A DNA stretch of 5,189 nt from NCBI GenBank assembly GCA_944369635.1, contig CALVXL010000155.1:1-5189 (forward strand). Reading direction: 5' to 3'. This DNA is from an uncultured Clostridia bacterium. GTDB lineage: Bacteria; Bacillota; Clostridia; Christensenellales; Borkfalkiaceae. Below the pieces are notes generated by a model, which saw only the letters and a program-made list of their open reading frames with translations, was not told the origin of the DNA and made no database searches. Within the stretch, counting starts at the first letter, position 1, and every line of letters starts with the position of its first letter. Positions 1 to 4,960 of the stretch are shown here, one piece after another. Made by a program: the position numbers and the translations under genes.

Positions 1-52
1 AATTCCATTTTGTGTGTGCTAAACTATTTCCAGTGAAAATTTCTTTTTTCAT
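1..52 (-). CDS. tnpA: IS200/IS605-family transposase TnpA, N-terminal fragment (runs off left edge)
   Basis: The minus strand from position 52 reads ATG and then 16 open codons to the window edge, giving MKKEIFTGNSLAHTKWN. The NSLAHTKWN stretch matches the usual N-terminus of the small Y1 (HUH) transposases of the IS200/IS605 family, as I know it, where it leads into a CKYHIVF-type strand and the HUH motif. Those later parts, including the catalytic His-x-His and Tyr, lie outside the window, so activity cannot be judged. The start is well supported by GGAGG at 61-57 with a 4-base ATTT spacer before ATG. TnpA of this family cuts and rejoins single-stranded DNA at hairpin-containing ends. The gene is more AT-rich than the housekeeping genes beside it, which fits a mobile origin. 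The family call is from a short fragment but a distinctive one. Confidence 0.82.
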   Translation of the reverse strand, partial: MKKEIFTGNSLAHTKWN

Positions 53-55
53 AAA

Positions 56-117
56 TCCTCCGTTTGTTTTCGGTTGCAACTGGCAGGTCGCAACTTTTAT
101 TATATACAAACGGAGGA
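56..117 (-). promoter_or_regulatory. 12-bp inverted repeat able to sequester the tnpA Shine-Dalgarno
   Basis: Positions 56-67 (TCCTCCGTTTGT) and 106-117 (ACAAACGGAGGA) are perfect reverse complements separated by 38 bases. In a minus-strand transcript the 106-117 arm gives UCCUCC and would pair with the GGAGGA that serves as the tnpA RBS. The loop holds a smaller inverted repeat, GTTGC (73-77) with GCAAC (90-94). Sequestering the transposase RBS in a stem is a documented way IS200 limits TnpA synthesis. Here the 106-117 arm falls inside the spacer of the predicted tnpA promoter, so only transcripts begun further upstream should contain both arms. Confidence 0.7.
72..95. repeat. Short imperfect direct repeat in the tnpA leader
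   Basis: GGTTGCAACT (72-81) and GGTCGCAACT (86-95) match at 9 of 10 positions with a 14-bp period. They also create the GTTGC/GCAAC inner stem within the tnpA leader. They could be transposase-binding or RNA-structure elements, or chance. No function is claimed. Confidence 0.4.
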
Positions 118-127
118 ATTTTCTCAA
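99..127 (-). promoter_or_regulatory. Predicted promoter of tnpA
   Basis: On the minus strand, TTGAGA (127-122, 5 of 6 to the -35 consensus) is followed by a 17-bp spacer and a perfect TATAAT (104-99). Transcription should start near 92-94, leaving a leader of about 40 nt before the tnpA ATG at 52. The spacing and the perfect -10 make this a convincing housekeeping-sigma promoter by eye. No transcript data are available here. Confidence 0.62.
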
Positions 128-143
128 CGGTTAACCTCTTCTG

Positions 144-169
144 AACCCCTAGACTATCTAGGGGTTTTT
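144..169 (+). terminator. Plus-strand intrinsic terminator inside the insertion sequence
   Basis: AACCCCTAGA (144-153) pairs perfectly with TCTAGGGGTT (157-166) around a 3-base CTA loop, and the plus strand runs into TTTTT at 165-169. There is no comparable T-run on the minus side, so it faces left to right, opposite to every gene in the window. It could end an antisense RNA crossing the tnpA start, as is known for IS200 (art200), or a transcript from beyond the left edge. It may also act as a DNA hairpin at the element end. Confidence 0.6.
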
Positions 170-176
170 GTTACAC

Positions 177-214
177 AAAAAGCGGGAGCATATTTTTTGA
201 ACATATGCTCCCGC
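177..214 (-). terminator. Hairpin with T-tail at the outer left end of the IS (terminator and/or transposase-recognition hairpin)
   Basis: GCGGGAGCATAT (182-193) and ATATGCTCCCGC (203-214) form a perfect 12-bp stem with a 9-base loop. Read on the minus strand the stem is followed by five Ts (181-177). This fits an intrinsic terminator that stops transcription entering the element from the tpiA side, a feature known for IS200. Its subterminal position also fits the hairpins that Y1 transposases bind. The two roles are not exclusive. Confidence 0.6.
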
Positions 215-292
215 AAACAATTAAACTATTTGTACGATCATAAGAAAGAAAAATCGGATTCCCGTGCGGAAATTACCGAAAAAACAAAATTT
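215..292. other. AT-rich junction between IS left end and tpiA terminator
   Basis: This stretch should contain the insertion tip and the original host flank. I see no gene, promoter or strong hairpin in it. The minus strand reads TTTAATTGTTT just outside the IS hairpin, and a cleavage or target tetranucleotide may lie there, but it cannot be chosen without the other end or an empty-site comparison. Confidence 0.4.
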
Positions 293-330
293 AAAAAAAC
301 CCGCCGCGCACCGAAACGGTGCGCGGCGGG
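293..330 (-). terminator. Intrinsic terminator of the pgk-tpiA operon
   Basis: A perfect GC-rich 13-bp stem, CCCGCCGCGCACC (300-312) with GGTGCGCGGCGGG (318-330), is capped by GAAAC. On the minus strand it is followed directly by seven Ts (299-293) and more T-rich sequence. It lies 75 bp after the tpiA stop codon and faces the right way. It is not T-tailed on the plus strand. This is one of the surest non-coding calls in the window. Confidence 0.92.
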
Positions 331-405
331 AAGTAGCTTTTTCAAGTATTGAACCTGCTATAGATTCAGCCGCTCAATTCAAAAACGCAGTCCTAAAACA
401 AAGGC

Positions 406-1155
406 TCAGTTTTCCTTGTAGTTGACCACTTTGGAAAAATCTTCCGCTTTGAGGGACGCGCCGCCGATCAGGCCGCCGTCGATATTTCTCATGCTCATCA
501 GATCTTTCGCATTCTTGGCGTTCATGCTGCCGCCGTACTGGCTGCGGAGATTCTTTGCCACTTCCTTGCCGAAGGTCGTACCGACGATACGGCGGATATA
601 ACCGATGGTCGCATTGGCGTCTTCCTTGGTAGCGGTCAGCCCCGTGCCGATCGCCCAAACGGGTTCGTAAGCCACGACGAGGTTTTCAAAATTTTCCACG
701 CCCGCAAGGCCTTCCGTAATCTGCTTTTTCAAAACGCGCTTCGTTCTGTTCTTTTCGCGTTCGAGTTTGGTTTCGCCCACGCACACGATGGGTTTAAGGC
801 CGTTTGCCAGCGCCTGCTTTACGCGCTTATTTACGCTTTCGTCGGTTTCGCCGAAGTACTGTCTTCTTTCGCTGTGTCCGATGATGACGTATTCCACGCC
901 GAGCTCCTTCAGCATTTCCGCGCTGATCTCACCCGTGAAAGCGCCTTTATCCGCCCATGCGACGTTCTGCGCGCCGAGCTTGATCTTGCTGCCCTTGATC
1001 GCTTCCCCTACGACCGCAAGGTCGGTAAAGGGCACGCATACCACCACTTCGGGCTTGGCTTTCGCGACGAGGGGTTTCAGCTCTTCGATCAGTTTCACCG
1101 CTTCCGCCGCGGTCTTATTCATTTTCCAGTTACCTGCAATAATCGGTTTTCTCAT
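406..1155 (-). CDS. tpiA: Triose-phosphate isomerase TpiA
   Basis: This 249-residue cytosolic enzyme interconverts dihydroxyacetone phosphate and glyceraldehyde 3-phosphate in glycolysis and gluconeogenesis. It has the standard length for a bacterial TIM barrel. The substrate-binding Asn9 and Lys11 are in AGNWKMN (7-13). The electrophile His94 is in IIGHSERR (91-98). The catalytic base Glu164 is in AYEPVWAIGTG (162-172), which leads into the mobile loop 6. The phosphate-binding stretches YGGSM (207-211) and GGLIGGASL (227-235) are intact. Loop 6 ends GTGLTAT where many bacterial enzymes have GTGKTAT, which is a tolerated variation. The ATG has an AGGAG site whose first A is the last base of the upstream pgk stop codon, so pgk and tpiA should be co-transcribed and perhaps translationally coupled. 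The gene is followed by a strong terminator at 293-330. Confidence 0.97.
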   Translation of the reverse strand: MRKPIIAGNWKMNKTAAEAVKLIEELKPLVAKAKPEVVVCVPFTDLAVVGEAIKGSKIKLGAQNVAWADKGAFTGEISAEMLKELGVEYVIIGHSERRQYFGETDESVNKRVKQALANGLKPIVCVGETKLEREKNRTKRVLKKQITEGLAGVENFENLVVAYEPVWAIGTGLTATKEDANATIGYIRRIVGTTFGKEVAKNLRSQYGGSMNAKNAKDLMSMRNIDGGLIGGASLKAEDFSKVVNYKEN

Positions 1156-1173
1156 GATGTAAATATCTCCTTA
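1156..1173 (-). promoter_or_regulatory. tpiA ribosome binding site overlapping the pgk stop codon
   Basis: On the minus strand the pgk stop TAA (1173-1171) runs straight into GGAG (1170-1167), making TAAGGAG. The tpiA ATG follows after 11 bases. The overlap of stop codon and SD within a 15-bp intergenic gap supports a single transcript and allows ribosomes ending on pgk to reinitiate on tpiA. Confidence 0.75.
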
Positions 1174-2487
1174 GTCTTTATCGTTGAGGCACGCGATACC
1201 GGGAAGCACTTTGCCCTCGAAGAGTTCGAGCGACGCGCCGCCGCCGGTGGAAATGTGCGTCATCTTGTCGGCAAATCCGAGTTGTTTCACCGCAGCCGCG
1301 GAATCGCCGCCGCCGATGATGGTGGTTGCGCCCTTCGCGTCCGCCAGCGCTTTCGCCACCGCAACGGTGCCCTTTGCGAGCACGGGGTTTTCAAACACGC
1401 CCATAGGTCCGTTCCAGATGACCGTTTTCGCATTCGCGACTTCCGAAGCGAACAACTTTTCCGTAGCGGGTCCGATATCCAGTCCCATTTTGTCCGCGGG
1501 CATCTTGTCCACGGGATAAACTTCCGTTTCGATAGGAGCGTCGATCGGGTTGGGGAACGAAGCCGCCACGACCGCGTCCACGGGCAGAACGAGCTTTTTG
1601 CCCAGCTTCTTCGCCTTTTCCATCATTTCCTTGCAGTAACCGATCTGTTCGTCGTCCACCAGCGAGGTGCCCACTTCATAGCCTTCCGCTTTCAGGAAGG
1701 TGTACGCCATGCCGCCGCCGATGACCAACGTGTCGCATTTTTCCAAAAGGTTGGAAATAACTTTCAGTTTATCCGCAACTTTCGCGCCGCCGAGAATCGC
1801 CACAAACGGCCTTACGGGGTGTTCCAGCGCGTCCGCCATAACAGAAAGCTCCTTTTCGATGAGGAAGCCGCAGACCGCCGTCTTGACGAATCCGTATTCA
1901 ACGATCGCCGCCGTGGTCGCGTGCGAACGGTGCGCCGTACCGAAAGCGTCGTTCACGTAGATATCGCAATAAGAAGCGAGTTTTTTGCAAAGCGCTTCGT
2001 CGCGCTTTTCTTCGCCCGCTTCGAAACGGGTGTTTTCAAGCAGAACGACGTCGCCGTCCTTCATCGCCGCGACCGCCGCGTCCGCGCTCGGTCCCACGAC
2101 GTCCGTAGCAAACGTAACGGGCTTGCCGAGTTTTTCCGAAAGCTTTTCCGCTACCGGTCTCAAAGAGAATTTTTCCCTGTCTTTCAAAGCCTTTTTAAGG
2201 TATTCCGCCTTTGCGGCAGCCTGCTCGCTTTCCGGCAGAGCGGCAATAGCCGCCTTTTCCTTTTTATTGAGCGAGAAACCTTCGGTCAGCACGTTGTGCG
2301 GCTTGCCGAGGTGCGAACACAAAATCACTTTCGCGCCGTGCTCGATCAGGTACTTTATGGTCGGCAAAGCGCCGTCGATACGGTTTTCGTCGGTGATCAC
2401 GCCGTCTTTCATCGGGACGTTGAAGTCGACTCTGACCAGACATCTTTTGCCCTTTACGTCCACGTCTTTAATCGATTTTTTATTCAT
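1171..2487 (-). CDS. pgk: Phosphoglycerate kinase Pgk, with an extra ~36-residue segment in the N-domain
   Basis: This cytosolic enzyme transfers phosphate from 1,3-bisphosphoglycerate to ADP, an ATP-forming step of glycolysis. N-domain motifs VRVDFNVP (18-25), ENRIDGALPTI (34-44), SHLGKP (58-63), ENTRF (151-155) and NDAFGTAHRSHAT (179-191) supply the substrate-binding Asp, Asn, Arg and His residues. C-domain motifs GGAKVADK (233-240), GLDIGP (335-340), WNGPMGVFE (358-366), GGGDSAAAV (392-400) and STGGGASLE (413-421) supply the nucleotide site. All look intact. At 438 residues it is longer than the usual 390-400. About 36 additional residues, charged and Ala/Lys/Glu-rich, lie between SHLGKP and SLRPVA (roughly 64-107), where most homologues have only about 8. 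The ATG is preceded by GGAGG with a 9-base spacer. It is the first gene of a pgk-tpiA operon with its own promoter; no gapA is adjacent. Confidence 0.97.
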   Translation of the reverse strand: MNKKSIKDVDVKGKRCLVRVDFNVPMKDGVITDENRIDGALPTIKYLIEHGAKVILCSHLGKPHNVLTEGFSLNKKEKAAIAALPESEQAAAKAEYLKKALKDREKFSLRPVAEKLSEKLGKPVTFATDVVGPSADAAVAAMKDGDVVLLENTRFEAGEEKRDEALCKKLASYCDIYVNDAFGTAHRSHATTAAIVEYGFVKTAVCGFLIEKELSVMADALEHPVRPFVAILGGAKVADKLKVISNLLEKCDTLVIGGGMAYTFLKAEGYEVGTSLVDDEQIGYCKEMMEKAKKLGKKLVLPVDAVVAASFPNPIDAPIETEVYPVDKMPADKMGLDIGPATEKLFASEVANAKTVIWNGPMGVFENPVLAKGTVAVAKALADAKGATTIIGGGDSAAAVKQLGFADKMTHISTGGGASLELFEGKVLPGIACLNDKD

Positions 2488-2522
2488 AAAAAAACTCCTC
2501 CGTTTTTTATTTCCTACCTGTA

Positions 2523-2551
2523 ATTTTAGACAATCTTGCCATTTTTGTCAA
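2523..2551 (-). promoter_or_regulatory. Predicted promoter of the pgk-tpiA operon
   Basis: On the minus strand a perfect -35 TTGACA (2551-2546) is followed by a 17-bp spacer and TAAAAT (2528-2523, 5 of 6 to the -10 consensus). Transcription would begin near 2516, giving a leader of about 30 nt that contains the strong GGAGG site (2502-2498) before the pgk ATG at 2487. An imperfect dyad, TTGCCA (2536-2541) and TGTCAA (2546-2551), overlaps the -35 box and could be an operator, though this is speculative. Confidence 0.75.
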
Positions 2552-2588
2552 ATCAATTCGGGCGGTTTTGCGAAAAACCCGCGTAAAT

Positions 2589-2633
2589 CAAACGCAAAAC
2601 GCGCATTTTCCACCGAAAGCCGAAAATCGCGCG
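2589..2633 (-). terminator. Probable intrinsic terminator after trmL
   Basis: CGCGCATTTTC (2600-2610) pairs with GAAAATCGCGCG (2622-2633) as an 11-bp stem with a single bulged C at 2628 and an 11-base loop. On the minus strand the stem is followed by TTTTGCGTTTG (2599-2589). It lies between the trmL stop codon and the pgk promoter, where a terminator is expected. The bulge and interrupted T-tract make it weaker than the one after tpiA, so some read-through into pgk is possible. A second small dyad, ACGCCGC (2639-2645) with GCGGCGT (2664-2670), sits just upstream and may contribute. Confidence 0.48.
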
Positions 2634-2669
2634 GGCAAACGCCGCTTTATCGCACGCGAAAGGGCGGCG

Positions 2670-3158
2670 TCAGCGCGTGGGAATTTTCCCCACGCGTTTA
2701 AGATGCGGGTAACCCAGCTGGCGGAGCGCCTCGTACACCCCCGTGCACACCGAGTTGCCGAGATTGAGCGAGCGGCTCTCGTCGATCATGGGAATGCGCA
2801 CGCAATGATCGCAATGCGCCCGCAGAAGATCTTCGGGCAACCCCTTAGTTTCCTTTCCAAACACTAAAAAATCGCCGTCGGCATATTCGACGTCGCTGTG
2901 CGTATTTTCCGCTTTCGTGGAGAAAAACCAGTAATTATGTTCCGCGGAGAACTTGTCCCACACCTCGGAAAAACTGTCGTAATACGTAATGTCCACCAGA
3001 TACCAGTAATCAAGCCCCGCGCGCTTTAAATGCTTGTCCGAAACCTCGAACCCCAGCGGGCGCACGAGGTGCAGCTTCGAACCCGTCGCCGCGCACGTCC
3101 TCACGATGTTGCCGGTGTTTTGGGGAATTTCGGGCTCTACCAAAACGATGTTCAGCAT
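2670..3158 (-). CDS. trmL: tRNA (cytidine/uridine-34 2'-O)-methyltransferase TrmL, SPOUT family
   Basis: This 162-residue protein has the compact size and motifs of TrmL (formerly YibK/CspR), a knotted SPOUT methyltransferase. In E. coli it is a dimer that uses S-adenosylmethionine to 2'-O-methylate the wobble nucleotide of tRNA-Leu isoacceptors. Motif 1 is PEIPQNTGNIVRTC (9-22), with the conserved Asn14 and Arg20. The SAM-binding knot includes FGKETKGLP (100-108), RIPM (121-124) and SLNLGNSV (130-137), followed by the helix VYEALRQ. Most relatives I know have Ser where Gly134 lies in the LNLSN motif, a mild deviation. The ATG start is backed by GAGG with a 7-base spacer. It is separated from the hydrolase-like gene upstream by 108 bp and shares a tRNA-modification theme with dusB. 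I am sure of the family; the exact tRNA substrate is inferred. Confidence 0.93.
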   Translation of the reverse strand: MLNIVLVEPEIPQNTGNIVRTCAATGSKLHLVRPLGFEVSDKHLKRAGLDYWYLVDITYYDSFSEVWDKFSAEHNYWFFSTKAENTHSDVEYADGDFLVFGKETKGLPEDLLRAHCDHCVRIPMIDESRSLNLGNSVCTGVYEALRQLGYPHLKRVGKIPTR

Positions 3159-3266
3159 ATGTTCACCTCTGTATTTTTATGTCTTGTCCGTTTAAGTCGG
3201 GGCAACTTTGCCCCGCCGCTTTGTTTGTCGTTTGCTTTTTTCGGATTTATCAATAAACGCAGTCGG
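3159..3266 (-). other. 108-bp gap between hydrolase-like gene and trmL with a compact hairpin
   Basis: CGGGGCA (3198-3204) and TGCCCCG (3209-3215) form a perfect 7-bp GC-rich stem with an ACTT loop. On the minus strand it is followed by ACTTAAACGG, not Ts, so it is not a typical terminator for the upstream gene. On the plus strand the tail is CCGCTTTGTTTG, also weak. It may be an RNA-stability or processing hairpin in a continuous transcript. I found no convincing promoter for trmL here; only a TTGATA-like -35 (3253-3248) without a matching -10 was seen. Confidence 0.4.
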
Positions 3267-3941
3267 TCAAAAACCCTGTTCGAGAAAAAATCCCCGCCGC
3301 CGCGTGCTGATTTTATGAAAGTCCTTCACCAGGCGGATCTCCGTTTCGTTGACGTCCCGCCGCGAAGAATACACGATATCGCCGCCGATACCCGCCACGC
3401 TGACGAATTCCGACGCGACGAGCGCGATGGGCACGCCGCAGGAAAAAGCGGCGGCGCGCAGCATGATTTCCGTCATATTGCTGAGCACCTGATGATATAC
3501 GCATACGATGAAGTCGGCGTCGCATAAGGAAAGCACTTTCGCCGCCTCCGTAAAGTAGATGTCGTCGCCGACGAGCAGGCCGATCCTGCCCGCGCCGGTC
3601 TCGTAAACGCGGAAGTTCCCGCCCGCGCGGAATTCGCTTTCGTCTAAGGAAAAACTCATGTCGGAAACACCTAAAATGCGCCCCCTGTCGGCGATGAGCG
3701 CCGAATGACGGAAAATGCCGTAGGTATCGGTATCGCACCCCGAAATCACCACACCGCCCACGGCTTTGCTCAGCCCCGCCGCGTCGTGGAAAAATTCGCT
3801 TTTGCCTTCGAGTTCCCGCTTATAACTCACCAGTCCCAGTCCGTTGAACCCGAAGGCGAGCAAGTCGCATTTCGCCGTCTTTTCCAGTTTTTCCTGCCAG
3901 AATGCGTTCAGACTGCCGCCCGTTACAAAACACGCTTTCAA
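3267..3941 (-). CDS. Carbon-nitrogen hydrolase (nitrilase) family protein, apparently lacking the catalytic triad
   Basis: This 224-residue protein resembles the nitrilase/CN-hydrolase superfamily in order and spacing of landmarks. These are a first strand with LLAFGFNG (27-34), a SALIADRGRILG strand pair (80-91), EFRAGGNFRVYET (103-115), GRIGLLVGDDIYFTEA (118-133), and CDADFIVCVY (140-149). In active members the catalytic Glu, Lys and Cys sit in motifs like FPE, RKxHL and ICYDIRFPE. By my alignment these positions are Phe32, about Met95 and Gly125, so all three catalytic residues appear replaced. It is also short compared with the usual 260-300. The start is TTG, chosen because GAGG lies 7 bases upstream and no ATG fits. 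It follows dusB by 77 bp, probably in the same transcript. Function is unknown; it may be a binding or regulatory pseudoenzyme. The fold is likely; inactivity is an inference from motif comparison. Confidence 0.78.
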   Translation of the reverse strand: MKACFVTGGSLNAFWQEKLEKTAKCDLLAFGFNGLGLVSYKRELEGKSEFFHDAAGLSKAVGGVVISGCDTDTYGIFRHSALIADRGRILGVSDMSFSLDESEFRAGGNFRVYETGAGRIGLLVGDDIYFTEAAKVLSLCDADFIVCVYHQVLSNMTEIMLRAAAFSCGVPIALVASEFVSVAGIGGDIVYSSRRDVNETEIRLVKDFHKISTRRRGFFLEQGF

Positions 3942-3978
3942 TATACTACCTCACGATTATGCTAATTACAGTATATTG
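3939..3978 (-). promoter_or_regulatory. Inverted repeat spanning the RBS and TTG start of the hydrolase-like gene
   Basis: CAATATACT (3939-3947) and AGTATATTG (3970-3978) are perfect 9-bp reverse complements with 22 bases between them. In the mRNA the 3' arm contains the UUG start codon, and the GAGGT Shine-Dalgarno lies in the loop next to that arm. Folding would occlude initiation. It could equally be a DNA operator dyad. The stem is AT-rich and therefore weak. Confidence 0.5.
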
Positions 3979-4018
3979 CAACGCCGCGCGTTTTGTTCCC
4001 GCAAGGCAAAATCGGAAA

Positions 4019-4960
4019 TCACTTTTCCAGCCGATCGAGAAGGCTTTCGATCTCCGCCGTGGAATTTACCTTTACGAAGGCGAGTTTCAGCTCTTTACCG
4101 CACTTTACGCCCTTTAGGTAGTTGGGAATGACTTTGCGGAAATTCACCGCGATAAACTTATCGTCGAAACGGGTTTTCAAAAGCGCGATGTGCCTTTTCA
4201 CCGTTTTAACGAGGTCGTATTCGTAATCCCGTCCCAGAATTTCGGAAAACACAAAGGGACGGCCGAGCGCCCCGCGCGCCACCATCACGCCGTCCGCACC
4301 CGTTTCGCGCATCATCTTGTCGGCGTCTTCGGCGCAGAATATGCCGCCGTTGGCGATGACGGGAATATGCACGGCGTTTTTCACCGCGGCGATCTCTTTA
4401 ACGTCGGCTTCGCCCGAATAATAATCGGGGCGGTATCTTCCGTGCACGGCAATGAGTTTTACTCCCGCGCCCTCCGCCATCTCGGCAAACTGCACGGCCA
4501 CGCTCTTTCCGCGCACCGTTCCGAGGCGGATTTTGACGGTGATGTTCCTGCCCGTCTTCGCCATGGCGGAAAGGATTTTTTCCGCGCGCGGCAAATCTTC
4601 CAGAAGGGCGCTTCCCGCGCCGTTGGAATATATTTTCGGAACGGGACAGCCCATGTTCACGTCGATAACGTCGAAAGGCGCAAGCGGCTCGCTCAAAACG
4701 GCTTCCCGCATGATGTCGGGATCGGAGCCGAAAAGCTGCACCGCCTTGATTTTTTCCGCGTCCGTCGTATAGAGCAGATCTTTCGTCGCCTTGCTGCCGT
4801 ACAGCAGTCCGTTCGCGCTGACCATTTCGGTAAAGGTAAGCCCCGCGCCATAGGAAATGCAGATATTTCTGAACGCAAAATCGGTATACCCCGCAAGGGG
4901 CGCCAAAAACACGTTGTTCGGCGTAATTACGCTGCCTATCTCAATGCTTTTTGGCTTCAT
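4019..4960 (-). CDS. dusB: tRNA-dihydrouridine synthase, DusB-like
   Basis: This 313-residue FMN flavoenzyme reduces specific uridines in tRNA to dihydrouridine using NADPH, and acts in the cytosol. An N-terminal TIM barrel carries the FMN-binding LAPLAGYTDFAFR (19-31), FTEMVSANGL (43-52) and QLFGSDP (75-81). DVNMGCPVPKI (100-110) holds the catalytic Cys105. VKIRLG (142-147) holds Lys143, and VHGR (172-175) holds His173. IPVIANGGI (199-207) and GADGVMVARGALGRP (221-235) bind the FMN phosphate. A helical C-terminal domain of about 70 residues recognises tRNA. The length is normal and nothing essential is missing. The ATG lies 20 bp inside the end of mazG, with only a weak SD (GGGAT) upstream, so translation is probably coupled to mazG. 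The subfamily name DusB is the best fit for a single-copy bacterial enzyme; the exact modified position is not determinable here. Confidence 0.95.
   Translation of the reverse strand: MKPKSIEIGSVITPNNVFLAPLAGYTDFAFRNICISYGAGLTFTEMVSANGLLYGSKATKDLLYTTDAEKIKAVQLFGSDPDIMREAVLSEPLAPFDVIDVNMGCPVPKIYSNGAGSALLEDLPRAEKILSAMAKTGRNITVKIRLGTVRGKSVAVQFAEMAEGAGVKLIAVHGRYRPDYYSGEADVKEIAAVKNAVHIPVIANGGIFCAEDADKMMRETGADGVMVARGALGRPFVFSEILGRDYEYDLVKTVKRHIALLKTRFDDKFIAVNFRKVIPNYLKGVKCGKELKLAFVKVNSTAEIESLLDRLEK

Larger units (their letters stand above)
1..230 (-). mobile_element. Left end of an IS200/IS605-type insertion sequence (partial; outer boundary uncertain)
   Basis: The tnpA start, its promoter, the SD-sequestering repeat, and two hairpins (144-166 and 182-214) make up a compact AT-rich unit. 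It sits just downstream of the tpiA terminator. IS200/IS605 elements have no terminal inverted repeats and make no target duplication. They carry subterminal hairpins at each end and insert next to a short target sequence, so the tip cannot be fixed from one end. At minimum the element reaches the hairpin ending at 214, and the tip probably lies a few to about 30 bases further right. Salmonella IS200 is known to have a terminator near its left end and a second stem-loop hiding the tnpA RBS, and the same arrangement is visible here. Confidence 0.7.

Noticed and set aside
74..103. TTGCAA (74-79) and TATTAT (98-103) as a plus-strand promoter feeding the 144-169 terminator
   Set aside because: The -35 matches only 4 of 6 positions, the spacer is 18 bp, and the resulting RNA would be only about 60 nt and would not reach the tnpA start. 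Too weak to annotate.
74..352. 92-codon plus-strand open frame starting TTG
   Set aside because: It runs through the tnpA promoter, three hairpins and the tpiA terminator, has no SD at a suitable distance, and is explained by the noncoding left end of the IS. Similar open frames would recur wherever the IS is inserted.
374..658. 94-codon minus-strand open frame inside the 3' half of tpiA
   Set aside because: It is out of frame within tpiA and highly Arg-rich, with no motif; it is a shadow of the real gene.
874..2523. 549-codon open frame on the plus strand opposite pgk and tpiA
   Set aside because: It lies antisense to two unmistakable glycolytic genes. It is Arg/Phe/His-rich with no recognisable motif and spans a terminator-free operon, as expected when codon bias on one strand removes stops from the other.
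2674..2696. 8-bp inverted repeat CGCGTGGG/CCCACGCG as a terminator
   Set aside because: It lies within the last codons of trmL and is followed on the minus strand by CTGACGCCGC with no T-run. It may add structure but is not a terminator by itself.
3956..3981. CATAAT (3961-3956) with TTGCAA (3981-3976) as a promoter for the hydrolase-like gene
   Set aside because: The spacer would be only 14 bp and no better -35 is present at 16-18 bp, so the sequence does not support a promoter call.
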